Part shown: positions 24,151-31,895 of the stretch, piece by piece
Position numbering within the stretch: the first letter of the stretch is position 1
Layout: every line of letters starts with the position of its first letter
Assembly: GCA_028751875.1 (NCBI GenBank)
Contig: CM054138.1
Location: forward strand, 41,458,209-41,522,208
Direction of reading: 5' to 3'
Origin: Rapana venosa
Lineage: Eukaryota; Mollusca; Gastropoda; Neogastropoda; Muricidae
Length of the DNA stretch: 64,000 nucleotides
Translations under genes and position numbers: made by a program
The notes under the pieces: model-generated
Databases searched by the model: none
Told to the model about the DNA's origin: nothing
The model's input: only the letters and a program-made list of their open reading frames with translations

Positions 24151-27136
24151 AAGAAAATGCAGTCTAGGGGTAAGGCACACATCCAAAAAACAAACAAAAA
24201 CCCCAGAGAAGTGGCTGGTTCAAATTCCATTTCACCCCAACTTTTTCCACAATCTACTCAAATTGAAGGGGTTAGTGCAACACACATTTAGCACACGCAA
24301 AAGAACCCATGGCAGGAAAAGAGTTTTCCCTGGAAATATTCTGTAGACAAAAGCCACTTTCATCAAAACACAAATTAATACACATACAGACTGACATTTT
24401 CCTAAATGGATAGCGCTGCTCTTGCGGCAACATGGTGGTCCAGAGAAAAACAGCTTCACTTTCATGCAGAGAATCTGCTGTGACTAATATTGTAGAATAC
24501 ACAACGATGAAATTCATTACAATACAATTCATTACAATATAACACAACACAGTACAAATGCAGCAAAAAGAAAGAAGAGGAAAAAAGATCAGAAAGAAGA
24601 CACAAAGAAACACAAGATAAAAAATGTACAAACATAATCACTATATAATAGAAATTCACAGAACTTGCTTACCCATTCCCCAAGAACAGCCCCTGAGCTC
24701 CTGAATTTTCTGCTGCTGTTTCTCCCGCTCTTCCTCCTCTTCCCTCTCTGCCTGCTTCAGCATGTCTGCTTCTCGCTTCAGCTTGGCTGTCTGCTGCTTC
24801 AGCTCCGTGACACTCAGTTCAATTTCTGGTTCCTGGTCTTCTTCAGGACCCTGGCGACATCAAACTGCATTGTTCAGTCATCACAATTCCAGATATAAAA
24901 ATAAGGATCTACAGGTTTATAAAAAACGGTCAACGGGTAAATTAACACTACAGGTTTATCAATCAACAGGTAAATTAACAATGTCAAAGTATACACCAAT
25001 TAATCTTCACTGGGTTTAATTTAAAATCTTTCAGTCATCACGCAACAAAACCAGTGGGCACCACACTCTGACTCTGTGACAGTTCAACAAGAATAGTCAA
25101 TCCACATTTATATAATTACTTACTATGGTTATTTTAACTGTCCTAATTTCTCCACTGTACTCACAGAACTTCAAAGTTAGAACAGAAAGACTTTAAGGCC
25201 AGACATAGCAGCAACAGTCAAGCGACTCAAAAGGGGTTTTGGGCTGTGATTTGCTATTGGAGATTTTCAAAGTCAATTTTGACACATCATTGTAGACCTT
25301 CTTTATCAAACACTTGGCCCAGGCCAAAAACTGTCAGTGTCAGTTATTGATGTCAGCTAATTGCCAAGGCCTAAAACTTAAATATTGTTATGTTGTAAAA
25401 TATTGTGTTGAGATTGCCTTCAGCCATGACAAGCTCTTAACACTCTCCTTTAAAGGAGAACAAAATCCTCTGAAGTCAAGAGTATGGCTGCCTGTATGAC
25501 AAGGTACTTAAAAACGGTCACACATGCAAACTTCTCATTCAGTGCACAATTTCAATCTCACAGTGATTCCCAGGTGGGATGAGTGACAGTGAGTTAGAGT
25601 GCACATGTATTCTGGGTGACCCCCAGAGTATAAAACTGGGGAACACCACCAACAATAGCAACATCCAACACAACGTAGATCTCTTTTTCTCAAAGCAGTT
25701 TGTTTTCTGTGCATACCTGATGATCAAACTTTGCATACATGGTACAAATAAAACTGCATTGCTCTGGTTACTTTTTATATATGTTTTCCCATGCATCTCT
25801 TATTCAACTGGCCTAAGGCTTTTTTGGAATGAAGACAAAAACTTTGTTAGCCTCTTATCTAACTTCTAAATAAATTTCCACATGGGAGCTTCAGAAATTA
25901 TCTCATCTGTCTTACTTTTTTTTTTTAATGTCACCACACAAAAAGTTGAAATTCTGAAACACAATATTGTCAAAATGTCCTGACGGAAAATGCAGAACAA
26001 TTAACAAAAAATAAAAGTGACTTTTGAAGTTTTGGTTTTTCAATTTCTTCTCTTTTTTTAAAAATATCTGCCAACATGAACCTTTCCTATAGAAACCAGT
26101 GTTAAAAGAATTTAATCTTCTTTTTGTTTGTTGGCCATCTTGAACTGTTTTCATTGCAACCAACATTTACAGAGTCTGACTTCCTCATGCATTTTTCATT
26201 TTGTAAATTCTGGGTGATGCCTAACTTTGCAGTAACTTGAGTAAGTGAGTAACATTACTAAAAATATCCACATTGAAAGCCAATCACATTGTAACATGAT
26301 TTTGGTTTAAAAGTCCCATTCTATCGATTTAAAAAATCTCACTAATAAAAAAAAAAGTAATATCAATAATTAATCTCACTGATAACCAGTGGAGTCTGGA
26401 CTGAGCAACTTAAAATGTGAGGTCTTTCACATAATATGCACCTTAGGCTACATAATTAATACTAGCCAAAACTATCCCTATGGACAAGCTTTACATAATT
26501 AAACAAGTGAATTATTCCAGACTTGCCTATGAGTACCAGTACTACTCGAAATTCTCTTCAGTGGTTCTCAACCCTAAAAATGCCAGTTTTCAGTAGTTTT
26601 GTTATAAATTTCTTCCACTCAACAGTACTCAATCCATGCCTTTTTATTTATTCTATGTAAAACTATGTTAAACACCTTACACGTATCCTTTTTTTAGTTT
26701 AAAAAAAGTTTTTACTATTAAAGTAAGTACACACACACAGACAAACACACACACACACACATAGTGATAGTCACTCACACACAGACTGACATAGTCACAC
26801 AGACAAACACACATAATGAGGGGCAGGAAAACCTTTTACTACTACTGTAATTTGTAAATTACTAATTTAATTAGTGGTTACAGCACTGTGCTCATAATTT
26901 GACAGCATGGGATCGAGCCTGGGTTCAAGGCATCACCTTTCATGGGAATTTCTATTTTCTTCTGAAGTTAATATTGATCAGTACTGACTCTCTCTCTCTG
27001 GATGAAAAAAAGCCACCATTGACATTGTGCTTACTCTTTTCCCCCAATAAAAATGTTCATTCATTCATTCATTCATTCATTCTCTCTCTCTGTCTCTCTC
27101 TGTCTCTGTCTCTCTCACACACACACACACACACAG

Positions 27137-27175
<39 letters not shown>

Positions 27176-27255
27176 TGATATCACTAATTTACTAATTAGT
27201 GGAAGGATGTTCAACTGAAGAATTACTGTACACAGTGTACTACACACACACACAG

Positions 27256-27290
<35 letters not shown>

Positions 27291-27320
27291 CACACACACG
27301 CACACACACATGCACGCATG

Positions 27321-27351
<31 letters not shown>

Positions 27352-28277
27352 CACATTTTTTTCACATTTTAAGATTTATTACATTTGCCAAAAAACACAT
27401 CACCAAAGGGACCAATCAACAAAATTTCATGAACATTATTACTAAGGCTTTGCTGTTAAATAATGTATTGTATACCTCTGTTATTTTGGTTAGTATCAAT
27501 TATCATGTCATGCATGTATTATGTCAAATGTCATGTATTTCCATTTTGGTTGCACATCATAATATGATGATCAACAATTTCTTCTTTATTATACAATATA
27601 TAAAATATCACACCAACCTGAAGAATAAAAAGACGAGAACTGCCACCAAACTTCAGAACGTGGCCCACATGCAGTCGTCGATACATTTTTGGTTTAATTT
27701 TCTCTTTGTTGACCCAAGTACCATGTGTGCTGTCAAGGTCATACAAATACCATCCACAGTCATTGCCTTCCTCTGCCAGTTCACGATACTGAACCACTGC
27801 ATGATAGCGGGAGAGTGACGGGTGCTCCATAGTCACATCACAGCTAGGCAGGCGACCAAACACTACCCATGGCTTTTTCCCCAGTTCCACACTGTCGATG
27901 ACCGTGCCATTTTTTAACACATCAAAGCTGTATTTTTCACATTCCGGTGGTACACCACCCCATATAGGCTCTTTATAGGGGACATAAGTTTGAGAGAGTT
28001 TCAGCTGTTCGGCTCCGGAATCCTGGGTTCGGCTCTTGTGTTCAACTGTTCCACTTTCATTTCCAGCTGCCTTGCTGTTGTTGCTCGTCTGAGGTTCGGG
28101 CTCTGGTTTCTTTCGATCAGGCAAAGTTTTGGCATCTGGAACTTTGAAATCGTTTGCACTATTTTCTTCATTATCACTTGTAACTTGCCGCTGTTCAGGA
28201 GGTTGTGGGGGAATAAACTCATTCAGTTCTGCCGTTTTACCTGAAGAAGTTTCCACTGGACCACTGGCAGCTGCCAT
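12357..28277 (-). CDS. SLC4A1AP: Kanadaptin, complete 12-exon gene
   Basis: The 12 coding exons listed separately join with consistent phases into 2250 bases, 749 residues; the human protein is about 796. Exon 1 carries an acidic/low-complexity N-terminus and an FHA domain at about residues 136-218 with GR (141-142), SRYH (156-159) and THG..N (184-190). The middle has EEDQEPEIELSVTELK and DPKKALKGFYDRE, then a dsRNA-binding-like segment (EATVSGKKKDAVV), then NWEDDDFYDSDEDTFLDRTG. The C-terminus is SDPDYAMWMPP followed by QSGDGRTSLNDK. These match vertebrate kanadaptin in order. Kanadaptin is a mainly nuclear protein first described as a partner of the kidney anion exchanger AE1; a role in mRNA processing is suggested by its FHA and RNA-binding-like parts. 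Oddities are a probable pair of compensating frameshifts in exon 10, a decayed duplicate of exon 7, and a MITE just upstream. Confidence 0.95.
12751..12865 (-). CDS. SLC4A1AP: Kanadaptin exon 11
   Basis: 115 bases, acceptor TCCACAG, donor CAAA|GTATGT. Codes AHEEPPVKKKKRPVAAAKPR (nuclear-localisation-like basic run) and YDESDPDYAMWMPPQ, the conserved C-terminal motif (human PDYCVWVPP). Ends in phase 1. Confidence 0.93.
12866..13747 (-). other. Kanadaptin intron 10
   Basis: AT-rich intron. Includes (TA)n at about 13352-13381. No other element recognised. Confidence 0.5.
13748..14155 (-). CDS. SLC4A1AP: Kanadaptin exon 10 (acidic, probable compensating frameshifts)
   Basis: 408 bases, acceptor TTTCAG, donor TTAGAG|GTATGT, exactly 136 codons so phase is kept. 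It starts AMQSTEDKAQ and has a poly-acidic run (EVEEEEEEEDDD) as in vertebrates. The frame hits TAG near 13925, while the -1 frame stays open through SVLASVKQLASKTPSSKH to about 13845, where the original frame reopens (TEGPTLPSAGDVSS). The simplest reading is one lost base near 13930 and one gained base near 13843. A sequencing error pair or an unrecognised short intron would also fit. Confidence 0.75.
14156..15993 (-). other. Kanadaptin intron 9
   Basis: Contains the full S1 SINE at 14885-15230 and a T/G-rich tract ending in poly-G near 15766-15780. No other coding segment recognised. Confidence 0.5.
14885..15230 (+). repeat. tRNA-SINE family S1, full-length copy
   Basis: tRNA-like head with A box CAGTGGTTAGGACATTGCGC and B box GGGTTTGATTCCC, followed by GGAGTTAACATCAGTACAGA, GATGAGACTATAAACTGAGG, CAGAACATCTTGTGCACA, AGAGTAGGCCATTGTGTGC and a tail ATTATCCTCGATATAAAAGA then (AAATA)n. 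It lies antisense inside a kanadaptin intron and is the best reference copy for this family in the window. Confidence 0.9.
15994..16087 (-). CDS. SLC4A1AP: Kanadaptin exon 9
   Basis: 94 bases, acceptor TTACAG, donor CCTGTG|GTGAGT. Codes LDSGVKKAGLSSGTRKIGMA and RGPKKPPSLPV, a basic linker. Conservation with human is low here; the placement rests on splice signals and phase (2 in, 0 out). Confidence 0.8.
16150..16320 (-). repeat. Dispersed repeat rich in GGTTACC, copy 1
   Basis: On the minus strand: CACTGTGTACTTTTGTATGC, TGTAACCCAGTAGGGTGATA, then several GGTTACC-like motifs and AAGGTTAAAAAGG. The plus-strand copy at 63210-63325 has the same blocks in the same order. Confidence 0.65.
16735..17100 (-). 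repeat. S1 SINE interrupted by an S2 fragment
   Basis: S1 sequence on both sides (AATGGTGAGATTTTG and CACATGGGCCTATTC on the left; CAGTCTCATCCGAAGG on the right) is split at about 16905-17030 by GTGGCACTGCTCTTGTGGCG and an (AAATA)n run, which is S2 core. This is a nested insertion. Confidence 0.7.
17150..17720 (+). pseudogene. LINE fragment, C-terminal part
   Basis: Frame fragments resemble the region after the reverse transcriptase in Jockey-like non-LTR elements: SGAMKSTPIPELDTIPG, then a KILIHADRFKELQDH-like stretch and RLKRGSFIRQRR. Interrupted by stops. It ends next to kanadaptin exon 8, inside intron 8. Confidence 0.65.
17747..17936 (-). CDS. SLC4A1AP: Kanadaptin exon 8
   Basis: 190 bases, acceptor GTGCAG, donor AGAA|GTAAGA. 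Codes SEAAMGEEDDALDAYMTAI, then LSLKRQLITLKTDEQRLRKL and PTDMPELK. Matches human SLDAFM...RLKGLIKIVKPAEIPELK. Ends in phase 2. Confidence 0.93.
18430..18600 (-). pseudogene. Degenerate tandem duplicate of kanadaptin exon 7
   Basis: Plus-strand text around 18478-18575 (GATGTACATCATTC, TTGGCAAGGACTTCACGAG, TCAGCTTGAAGAA, AATAGTCTTTGACTTGTG) parallels 18710-18815 (GATGTACATTACC, TTGGCAAAGGACTCACGAG, CCAGCTTGAATTCAA, AATAGTCTTTTGAACTT). The donor-like position has changed to CGTGAAGT and the reading frame is altered. Flanking intron sequence is also duplicated. Confidence 0.75.
18750..18819 (-). CDS. SLC4A1AP: Kanadaptin exon 7
   Basis: 70 bases, acceptor TTGCAG, donor GCTC|GTGAGT. Codes VSKHEEVQKTISQIEFKLEQ and AKA, a helical segment. 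A degenerate tandem copy lies about 240 bases downstream on the gene strand at 18430-18600. Confidence 0.88.
18925..19395 (-). repeat. tRNA-SINE family S1 with tail module
   Basis: From left to right on the plus strand: TTCACCAATGGTGAGATTTT, ATGTAGCCACAATCTGACAT, CCTACCAGCACAAAATGGCC, CACACAGGGCCTTGG, GTTAACTCCAGGGTAAAATT, and a degenerate tRNA head at the right. Lies between kanadaptin exons 6 and 7. Confidence 0.7.
19620..19735 (-). repeat. S1/S3 tail module
   Basis: CTAGACCTCTGAGGTTCACC, CCACCATTTAGGTAGCCGC and ATTCTGACTTTGGGGATA on the plus strand, the shared 3' module of the S1 and S3 SINEs. Confidence 0.65.
19828..19985 (-). CDS. SLC4A1AP: Kanadaptin exon 6
   Basis: 158 bases, acceptor CTCCAG, donor CTTTG|GTAAGT. 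Codes SRKRKTKNWEDDDFYDSD, TFLDRTGTIEKKR and ETYESL, near-identical to the human block NWEDEDFYDSDDDTFLDRTG. Ends in phase 0. Confidence 0.95.
20430..20650. repeat. Dispersed intronic repeat, copy A
   Basis: Contains GTCAAGGCCTGCATC, GGTGAGATTGTCTTCAGCCA, CTTCTCATCCAGTG, TCTCACAGTGATTCCCAG and CTGGGTGTCCCTCAGGGTGT. The same blocks in the same order occur at 25330-25640. Not assigned to a known class. Confidence 0.65.
20790..21070. repeat. S1/S3 tail module followed by S2-type 3' tail
   Basis: Left part (20795-20945) is the minus-strand S1/S3 module (CTGAGGTTCACCAATGGTGA). Right part (about 20970-21070) reads GCGCTTTGATTTGTTTGC, AGTGCTATATAAATTCCAT and (ATT/ATC)n, the S2 tail on the plus strand. 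Confidence 0.65.
21105..21247 (-). CDS. SLC4A1AP: Kanadaptin exon 5 (dsRBD-like core)
   Basis: 143 bases, acceptor GCACAG, donor CATG|GTATGA. Codes LPVDGPNGEVLIAEATVSG, KKKDAVVACALEACRLLD and HASKH. The GKKKDAV...ALEACR pattern is like the C-terminal helix of a double-stranded RNA-binding fold and matches human GKKKEAM...SLEACR. Confidence 0.93.
21248..22979 (-). other. Kanadaptin intron 4
   Basis: Holds poly-A, T/G-rich and poly-G tracts near 21520, 21600-21740 and 22810, and an S1 tRNA-head fragment at about 22450-22612 on the minus strand (GTTAACTCCAGAGGAAAAAT, then ATCGAACTTGGGTCAGCAG). No further exon seen. Confidence 0.5.
22980..23043 (-). CDS. SLC4A1AP: Kanadaptin exon 4
   Basis: 64 bases, acceptor TTTCAG, donor TGGA|GTAAGT. 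Codes CDLPDYQFTEVGFGKHKCVV, the start of the dsRNA-binding-like region. Ends in phase 2. Confidence 0.9.
23747..23866 (-). CDS. SLC4A1AP: Kanadaptin exon 3
   Basis: 120 bases from CCACAG acceptor to donor GGAAG|GTATTG. Codes EDAVEEEENPFSV and DDPKKALKGFYDREG, a strongly conserved kanadaptin block. Confidence 0.93.
24200..24490 (+). repeat. Old copy of SINE family S2
   Basis: Diverged S2 sequence: GTTCAAATTCCATTTCACCC, TTTAGCACACGCAAAAGAAC, CCATGGCAGGAAAAGAG, AAAAGCCACTTT and GCGCTGCTCTTGCGGC. Inside kanadaptin intron 2. Confidence 0.65.
24673..24850 (-). CDS. SLC4A1AP: Kanadaptin exon 2 (coiled-coil-like)
   Basis: 178 bases between CGCCAG acceptor and donor ATGG|GTAAGC. Codes GPEEDQEPEIELSVTELK, then a long K/E/Q-rich helix, and ends CSWGMG, which corresponds to CTWGMG in human. 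Ends in phase 1. Confidence 0.93.
24851..27617 (-). other. Kanadaptin intron 1
   Basis: The largest intron. Besides the repeat at 25330-25640 it has an S1-like tRNA head at about 26870-27010 (TTAGTGGTTACAGCACTG, then GATCGAGCCTGGGTTC), and dense (CA)n at about 27117-27171 and 27242-27348. No further exon recognised. Confidence 0.5.
25330..25640. repeat. Dispersed intronic repeat, copy B
   Basis: Partner of 20430-20650: GCCAAGGCCTAAAAC, TTGAGATTGCCTTCAGCCA, CTTCTCATTCAGTGCAC, CTCACAGTGATTCCCAG and CTGGGTGACCCCCAGAGT. Confidence 0.65.
27618..28277 (-). CDS. SLC4A1AP: Kanadaptin exon 1 (start codon and FHA domain)
   Basis: 660 bases, 220 codons, from ATG at 28277 to the donor CTTCAG|GTTGGT. 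Codes MAAASGPVE..., a charged linker rich in E, P and S, the WGGVPPECEKYSFDVLK motif and the complete FHA domain ending in RLFILQ. The whole FHA domain is in one exon. Ends in phase 0. Confidence 0.95.
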
Positions 28278-28359
28278 GTTGTTTGTCTGACGGACGTAAT
28301 TTTACGCTTAGAGTTATCTATTCTTGGCTTGTTCTGCTTATTTTGGCCGTACTCCACCC
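28278..28359 (-). promoter_or_regulatory. Kanadaptin 5' UTR / proximal promoter
   Basis: The 82 bases between the start codon and the MITE must hold the 5' UTR or proximal promoter unless transcription starts inside the MITE. No TATA box is visible. This is inference from position only. Confidence 0.4.
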
Positions 28360-28362
28360 TTA

Positions 28363-28823
28363 GGCTACACACCGGTATTAAAAAATCACTCTTTTCCTTC
28401 TGTTTTTCTATGTAACTCTTATATTCATACCGCACGCACTAAGGCATCCACAGAAATAAAAACCACTTTTTGTGAAAGACTAGCCTCTGACTCAAAACTC
28501 TTGTGATTTTGAACAAATTTGGTAGGTTTGAAATTTTTTTATTTTTCAGCAAACACTGTACCCCCTCAGTCCTTTGTCGTCTGCTAGCTTCCTTACCGCA
28601 ATATGCATGCGCGGGGTCAACGCTGTAGGAATACAGGCAAACCTCATTTGATGGTTATTTCCAACTTTCTCGTGACTACCTGGTATTGCTCTATGTCCTC
28701 AATCCAAAAACCAAGTGCACAGTGCATCATTTCATGCTTTAAAAAATCTGTGAAAATCACCAACAGTTTTTTCCACTCGAACTCTATACTACTTGACCCC
28801 CAAATTAATACCGGTGTGTAGCC
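28363..28823. mobile_element. 461-bp MITE with 19-bp perfect TIRs and TTA duplication
   Basis: Begins GGCTACACACCGGTATTAA and ends with the exact reverse complement. It is flanked on both sides by TTA (28360-28362 and 28824-28826). A TTA target duplication points to a PIF/Harbinger-type element. It contains no transposase. It lies 85 bases upstream of the kanadaptin start codon. Confidence 0.85.
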
Positions 28824-28868
28824 TTAACGGTTTTCCCATGGCTGTTTACCAAAAACTTCCAAAACTAC

Positions 28869-28909
<41 letters not shown>

Positions 28910-29040
28910 ATTGAATGTACTCACGCTTAAGAATAATGTAAATCAATTCAGTGAGGCAGCACAGGATAGAAACTGTCCATTCTGCAAAGACAAAACTGAA
29001 AACGAGTACCATTTTATTTTTGACTGTTGTATCTATCTTA

Positions 29041-29479
29041 TCTACGTATGGTCCATTCTTCTGTAGGGATGTGAGTGCTGGACCCTAGCCAAGGACACAG
29101 AACAGCGACTAGAAGCAGTGGAAATGTGGTTCATCCGGAGAATCATGAAAGTCTCATGGACAAAAAGAAAAACTAATGCAGAAGTAATGGAAATGGCTGG
29201 GTACAAGAGATCCCTTCTCAACACCATCAGAGAAAGACAGCTCAAATTTTTCGGCCATATAATCAGGGCTGAGGACTAGAGAAACTGTTATGGAGTGGCA
29301 AAATCTGTGGAAACAAGAGCAGAGGAAGACAACGCACAAAATTCACAGACATCTTAAACAAATTCGCAACAAATAAAGAGGGCACCAACAATGAGCTCAT
29401 GAGAGGGACCGAGAACAGGGAAGAATGGAGAGCCATGATCGTCGATGTCTGCAGGACCAGACCGGACACTTGAAGAAGA
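29041..29479 (+). pseudogene. 5'-truncated RTE-like LINE fragment with target-site duplication
   Basis: Codes the end of an RTE-type reverse transcriptase with motifs GCECWTLAKDTEQRLEAVE, MWFIRRIMKVSWTKRKTNA and RSLLNTIRERQLKFFGHI, then stops. It is flanked by ATCTATCTTAT at 29030-29040 and 29480-29490, an 11-base target duplication. Confidence 0.8.
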
Positions 29480-29496
29480 ATCTATCTTATGGAAAC

Positions 29497-29788
29497 GGGA
29501 TAGCTCAGTGGTCGGAGCACTCGCTTTCCCCCAGCCAAGTTAAGCAGCGTCGAGCGTGGTTACCAGTTGGATGGGTGACCGTTTGCGCGCCTTGGCTTCA
29601 GTACAGTTCCCCCAGTTCTCCCAGCTGTAAATGGGTACCTGCCCTCTTTAGGGTCAGGGAAGGTAAAGCAGCGAGGGAGAGGAGATGGGCGCCGCCCTCA
29701 ATATGCTGGCCCTAGAGAAGTGAGGTCTCTGACGCCTTGCTCCCCTACGACCTTATAGGTTATGGGACTCCTTTACCCTTTTACCTAT
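29497..29788 (+). repeat. Chimeric tRNA/5S rRNA SINE, best copy
   Basis: The head GGATAGCTCAGTGGTCGGAG has a tRNA-type A box. From about 29533 the sequence switches to 5S rRNA-like: AAGTTAAGCAGCGTCGAG (5S box A), GGTTACCA (intermediate element) and TTGGATGGGTGACCG (box C). The body contains CAGCTGTAAATGGGTACCTG and GGGCGCCGCCCTCAATATGC, and the tail is GACCTTATAGGTTATGGGAC then a T/C-rich AAAGG-type end. Other copies are at 3538-3823, 31896-32166 and 52793-52901. Confidence 0.88.
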
Positions 29789-30175
29789 CTATAAAGACTT
29801 GAGGGGAAATTTTCTAAAAGAATCAGCAAATGTTCCTGTACATGTGCTTTTGAGAGCAACAAATAGAAATCACAGACGCAATTTGTCCAGATTTGTCTTC
29901 CATGCAGTAAATAGGAGGCAAAGTGCGATTCTTTAAAATCCTATTAAGAAGATGAAAGTAGAATTTTTTGTCTTTATGTTAATGCATTTACTCATTTCAT
30001 TTGATGTTTTGAAAAGGTATTAGTTACTTTGAGGTGTTTAATCTGTATGCTGCAAAGTACAGATTAATACTTTCATGACTGCGAAGATCGTAAATTGCCA
30101 TTTCATGTTATACACATTTTGTCCTATCATGTCGATGTATTGTGGCCAAAGGCTAAAGTACATTAAAATCTTTGA

Positions 30176-30179
<4 letters not shown>

Positions 30180-30241
<62 letters not shown>
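30180..30241. repeat. (CT)n microsatellite at a LINE 3' end
   Basis: Follows directly after ACATTAAAATCTTTGAGTT, the 3' end of a LINE. A similar tail (CCAAAGGCCAATGAACATTA on the minus strand) precedes (GA)n at 47402-47466. Confidence 0.8.
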
Positions 30242-30244
<3 letters not shown>

Positions 30245-30269
30245 CAGGCAGTTTTTCCAAGACGGTTCA

Positions 30270-30490
30270 TACCTATAACATTATGATGGTGTCCCCCAGG
30301 GATCACTTCTGGGTCCAGTTTTATTTTCCGTTTATATATAAATGATCGCCCACAAAATGTTTCGTCTTCTTGTGAACTGTGCTGATGATACAATTCATAC
30401 TAAGGGTCAAAATGCAAGTATGATATGCATAGTCTTATACAAAGATACAGATTCACTTATCTCTTGGGCTGATCTTAACCACAAGAAAAA
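30270..30490 (+). pseudogene. LINE reverse transcriptase fragment
   Basis: Frame fragments resemble the RT core: a VPQG-like CCCCCAGGGATCACTTCTGG stretch, GPVLFSVYI, and ADDT followed by KGQNAS. Frame shifts break it. It joins a dispersed repeat at 30484. Confidence 0.65.
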
Positions 30491-30665
30491 AGGCAGGAGA
30501 ATGGACCAAGAAGGAAGAAAATAGAGGAGATGATAGGAATAAAAGAAACAAGGCACAGGAAAAGAGAGACACAGAAAAGAGGAATTTTCTAGCACAGAAT
30601 ACGTACAAGGTGAGGATACTGTTTATACTTAAAGTTCCCTGGCATCCCCACGGGGGTACCATCTG
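30484..30665 (+). repeat. Dispersed repeat D, copy 1
   Basis: AAAAGGCAGGAGAATGGACC, ACACAGAAAAGAGG, CTAGCACAGAAT and a terminal GGCATCCCCACGGGGGTACC hairpin-like end. Other copies are at 47815-48150 and 58880-59640. Confidence 0.7.
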
Positions 30666-30924
30666 AAAATATAAGTTTCTCTTGTTTTGACTTCACACAC
30701 ACAGCAACAACAACACAAAAAACAAAACCAAACCTTGAACTATACATATAATTTACTATGATGAAAATCATTTAAATACAAAGATGAAAAACACGTATGC
30801 ACATGCATCCCCTCATCTCCCCACACACTTTCCACACAATAGTACAAATGATAACATTTTGCTTGTCAACTTACATATGGTTTCATTTTTTTTAAATACC
30901 AACAACAAAAATAAGTCAAACCCA

Positions 30925-31260
30925 GATTCGTCATGTTACATCCCTGAAGTCAGAAATCCACAGGGAGTCCATCAATGTCCAGCCACCATGGGGCCACCAG
31001 CCAGAGGGACCCTGCGCTGCTACTGGGTCACTTTGGTGATAGTGTTCAGTGGTACCTGTTCTGAGCTAACATATACAGGACACCGCCTGCTAAACCCCCT
31101 ACTGACGACAGTATTAGCTCAGTCGCAGAGCCAGCTGAGTGAGACGCCCACCCGCGGTGGCGATCACCACAACGTCCCTCCAAAGATCACTCCCGCGTAC
31201 CCCCACCCCCGAAGGCTCTGACACAGACTCACCCCAGGCACAAAAGTGTAAGGGGAAACC
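30925..31260 (+). repeat. GC-rich dispersed repeat E, copy 1
   Basis: Blocks CCACAGGGAGTCCATCAATG, CCATGGGGCCACCAG, CTACTGGGTCACTTTGGTG, GAGCTAACATA, GTATTAGCTCAGTCGC and GGTGGCGATCACCACAACG match, in reverse orientation, 43550-43870 and 46500-46820. One frame of all copies includes LLGHFG. Confidence 0.75.
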
Positions 31261-31895
31261 AAAACTGAGTCACCATGAGACCAGGGCAACCTGGACCACT
31301 GAATCAGAGGCACTTTTCTTTTATTGCACGATGAGCTATGAGGATGGTGTCGTGATGCTGCTATGAAAGTGCACCTGCTTTGAGACTACTTGACAGGGCT
31401 GAACTGGAAGGTGAAGAACACACTACTAACTTTGACCCAACTTTGCCCAGGGGACACTACACCCATGCAAGTGACCCTTGAGCAACATGGTGACGGTCTG
31501 CTTGGCAGACGTAGACATTACTGAAGCCGGTGAATTAGTTTGTAGAGTGGTGTGATGATGGGGGAGACGTTTGATCTTGCTAGATACAGGCTGGATTTTT
31601 TTTGTAATGGGGGGGGGGGAAAGGGGGGGGTGCTGCCTTTCTCACCTGTACTTTGGTTTTCCTTGCCACTTTTATTTCTGAAGACGATTTTGTGAAGGAG
31701 CTGTCGTTTTTCTCGTCTCCTTTAGGGTGTCCCTGATTGGCCTTGAGAAGGATTGTCTGTCTGTCTCTATTTCTGTCTTATTCTTCTTTTCAAAATTATG
31801 TATGCTTGCCTGCTTGCCTGTCTGCCTGCCTGCCTGCATGCATGCATGATGTATGTATGTATGTATGTATGTATGTATGTATGTAGTATAAAAAG
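31261..31895. other. Intergenic; poly-G tract and TGTA repeats
   Basis: Poly-G near 31610-31630 and a (CTTGCCTG)/(ATGT)n region at about 31800-31886. The first part may continue repeat E. No gene seen. Confidence 0.4.

Larger units (their letters stand above)
28880..29960 (+). pseudogene. LINE C-terminal fragment, split by two nested insertions
   Basis: The left part (to about 29040) reads QFSEAAQDRNCPFCKDKTEN then EYHFIFDC, the CxxC...H...C motif found at the end of many LINE ORF2 proteins. The right part (29790-29945) resumes as KDLRGNFLKESANVPVHVL and RFVFHAVNRR. Between them sit an RTE-like LINE fragment and a chimeric SINE. The 3' end runs GTATTGTGGCCAAAGGCTAA to a (CT)n tract at 30180. 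Confidence 0.7.

Noticed and set aside
29533..29590. Genuine 5S rRNA gene
   Set aside because: Only the internal promoter part is 5S-like; both sides are SINE sequence and the same junctions recur in other copies.
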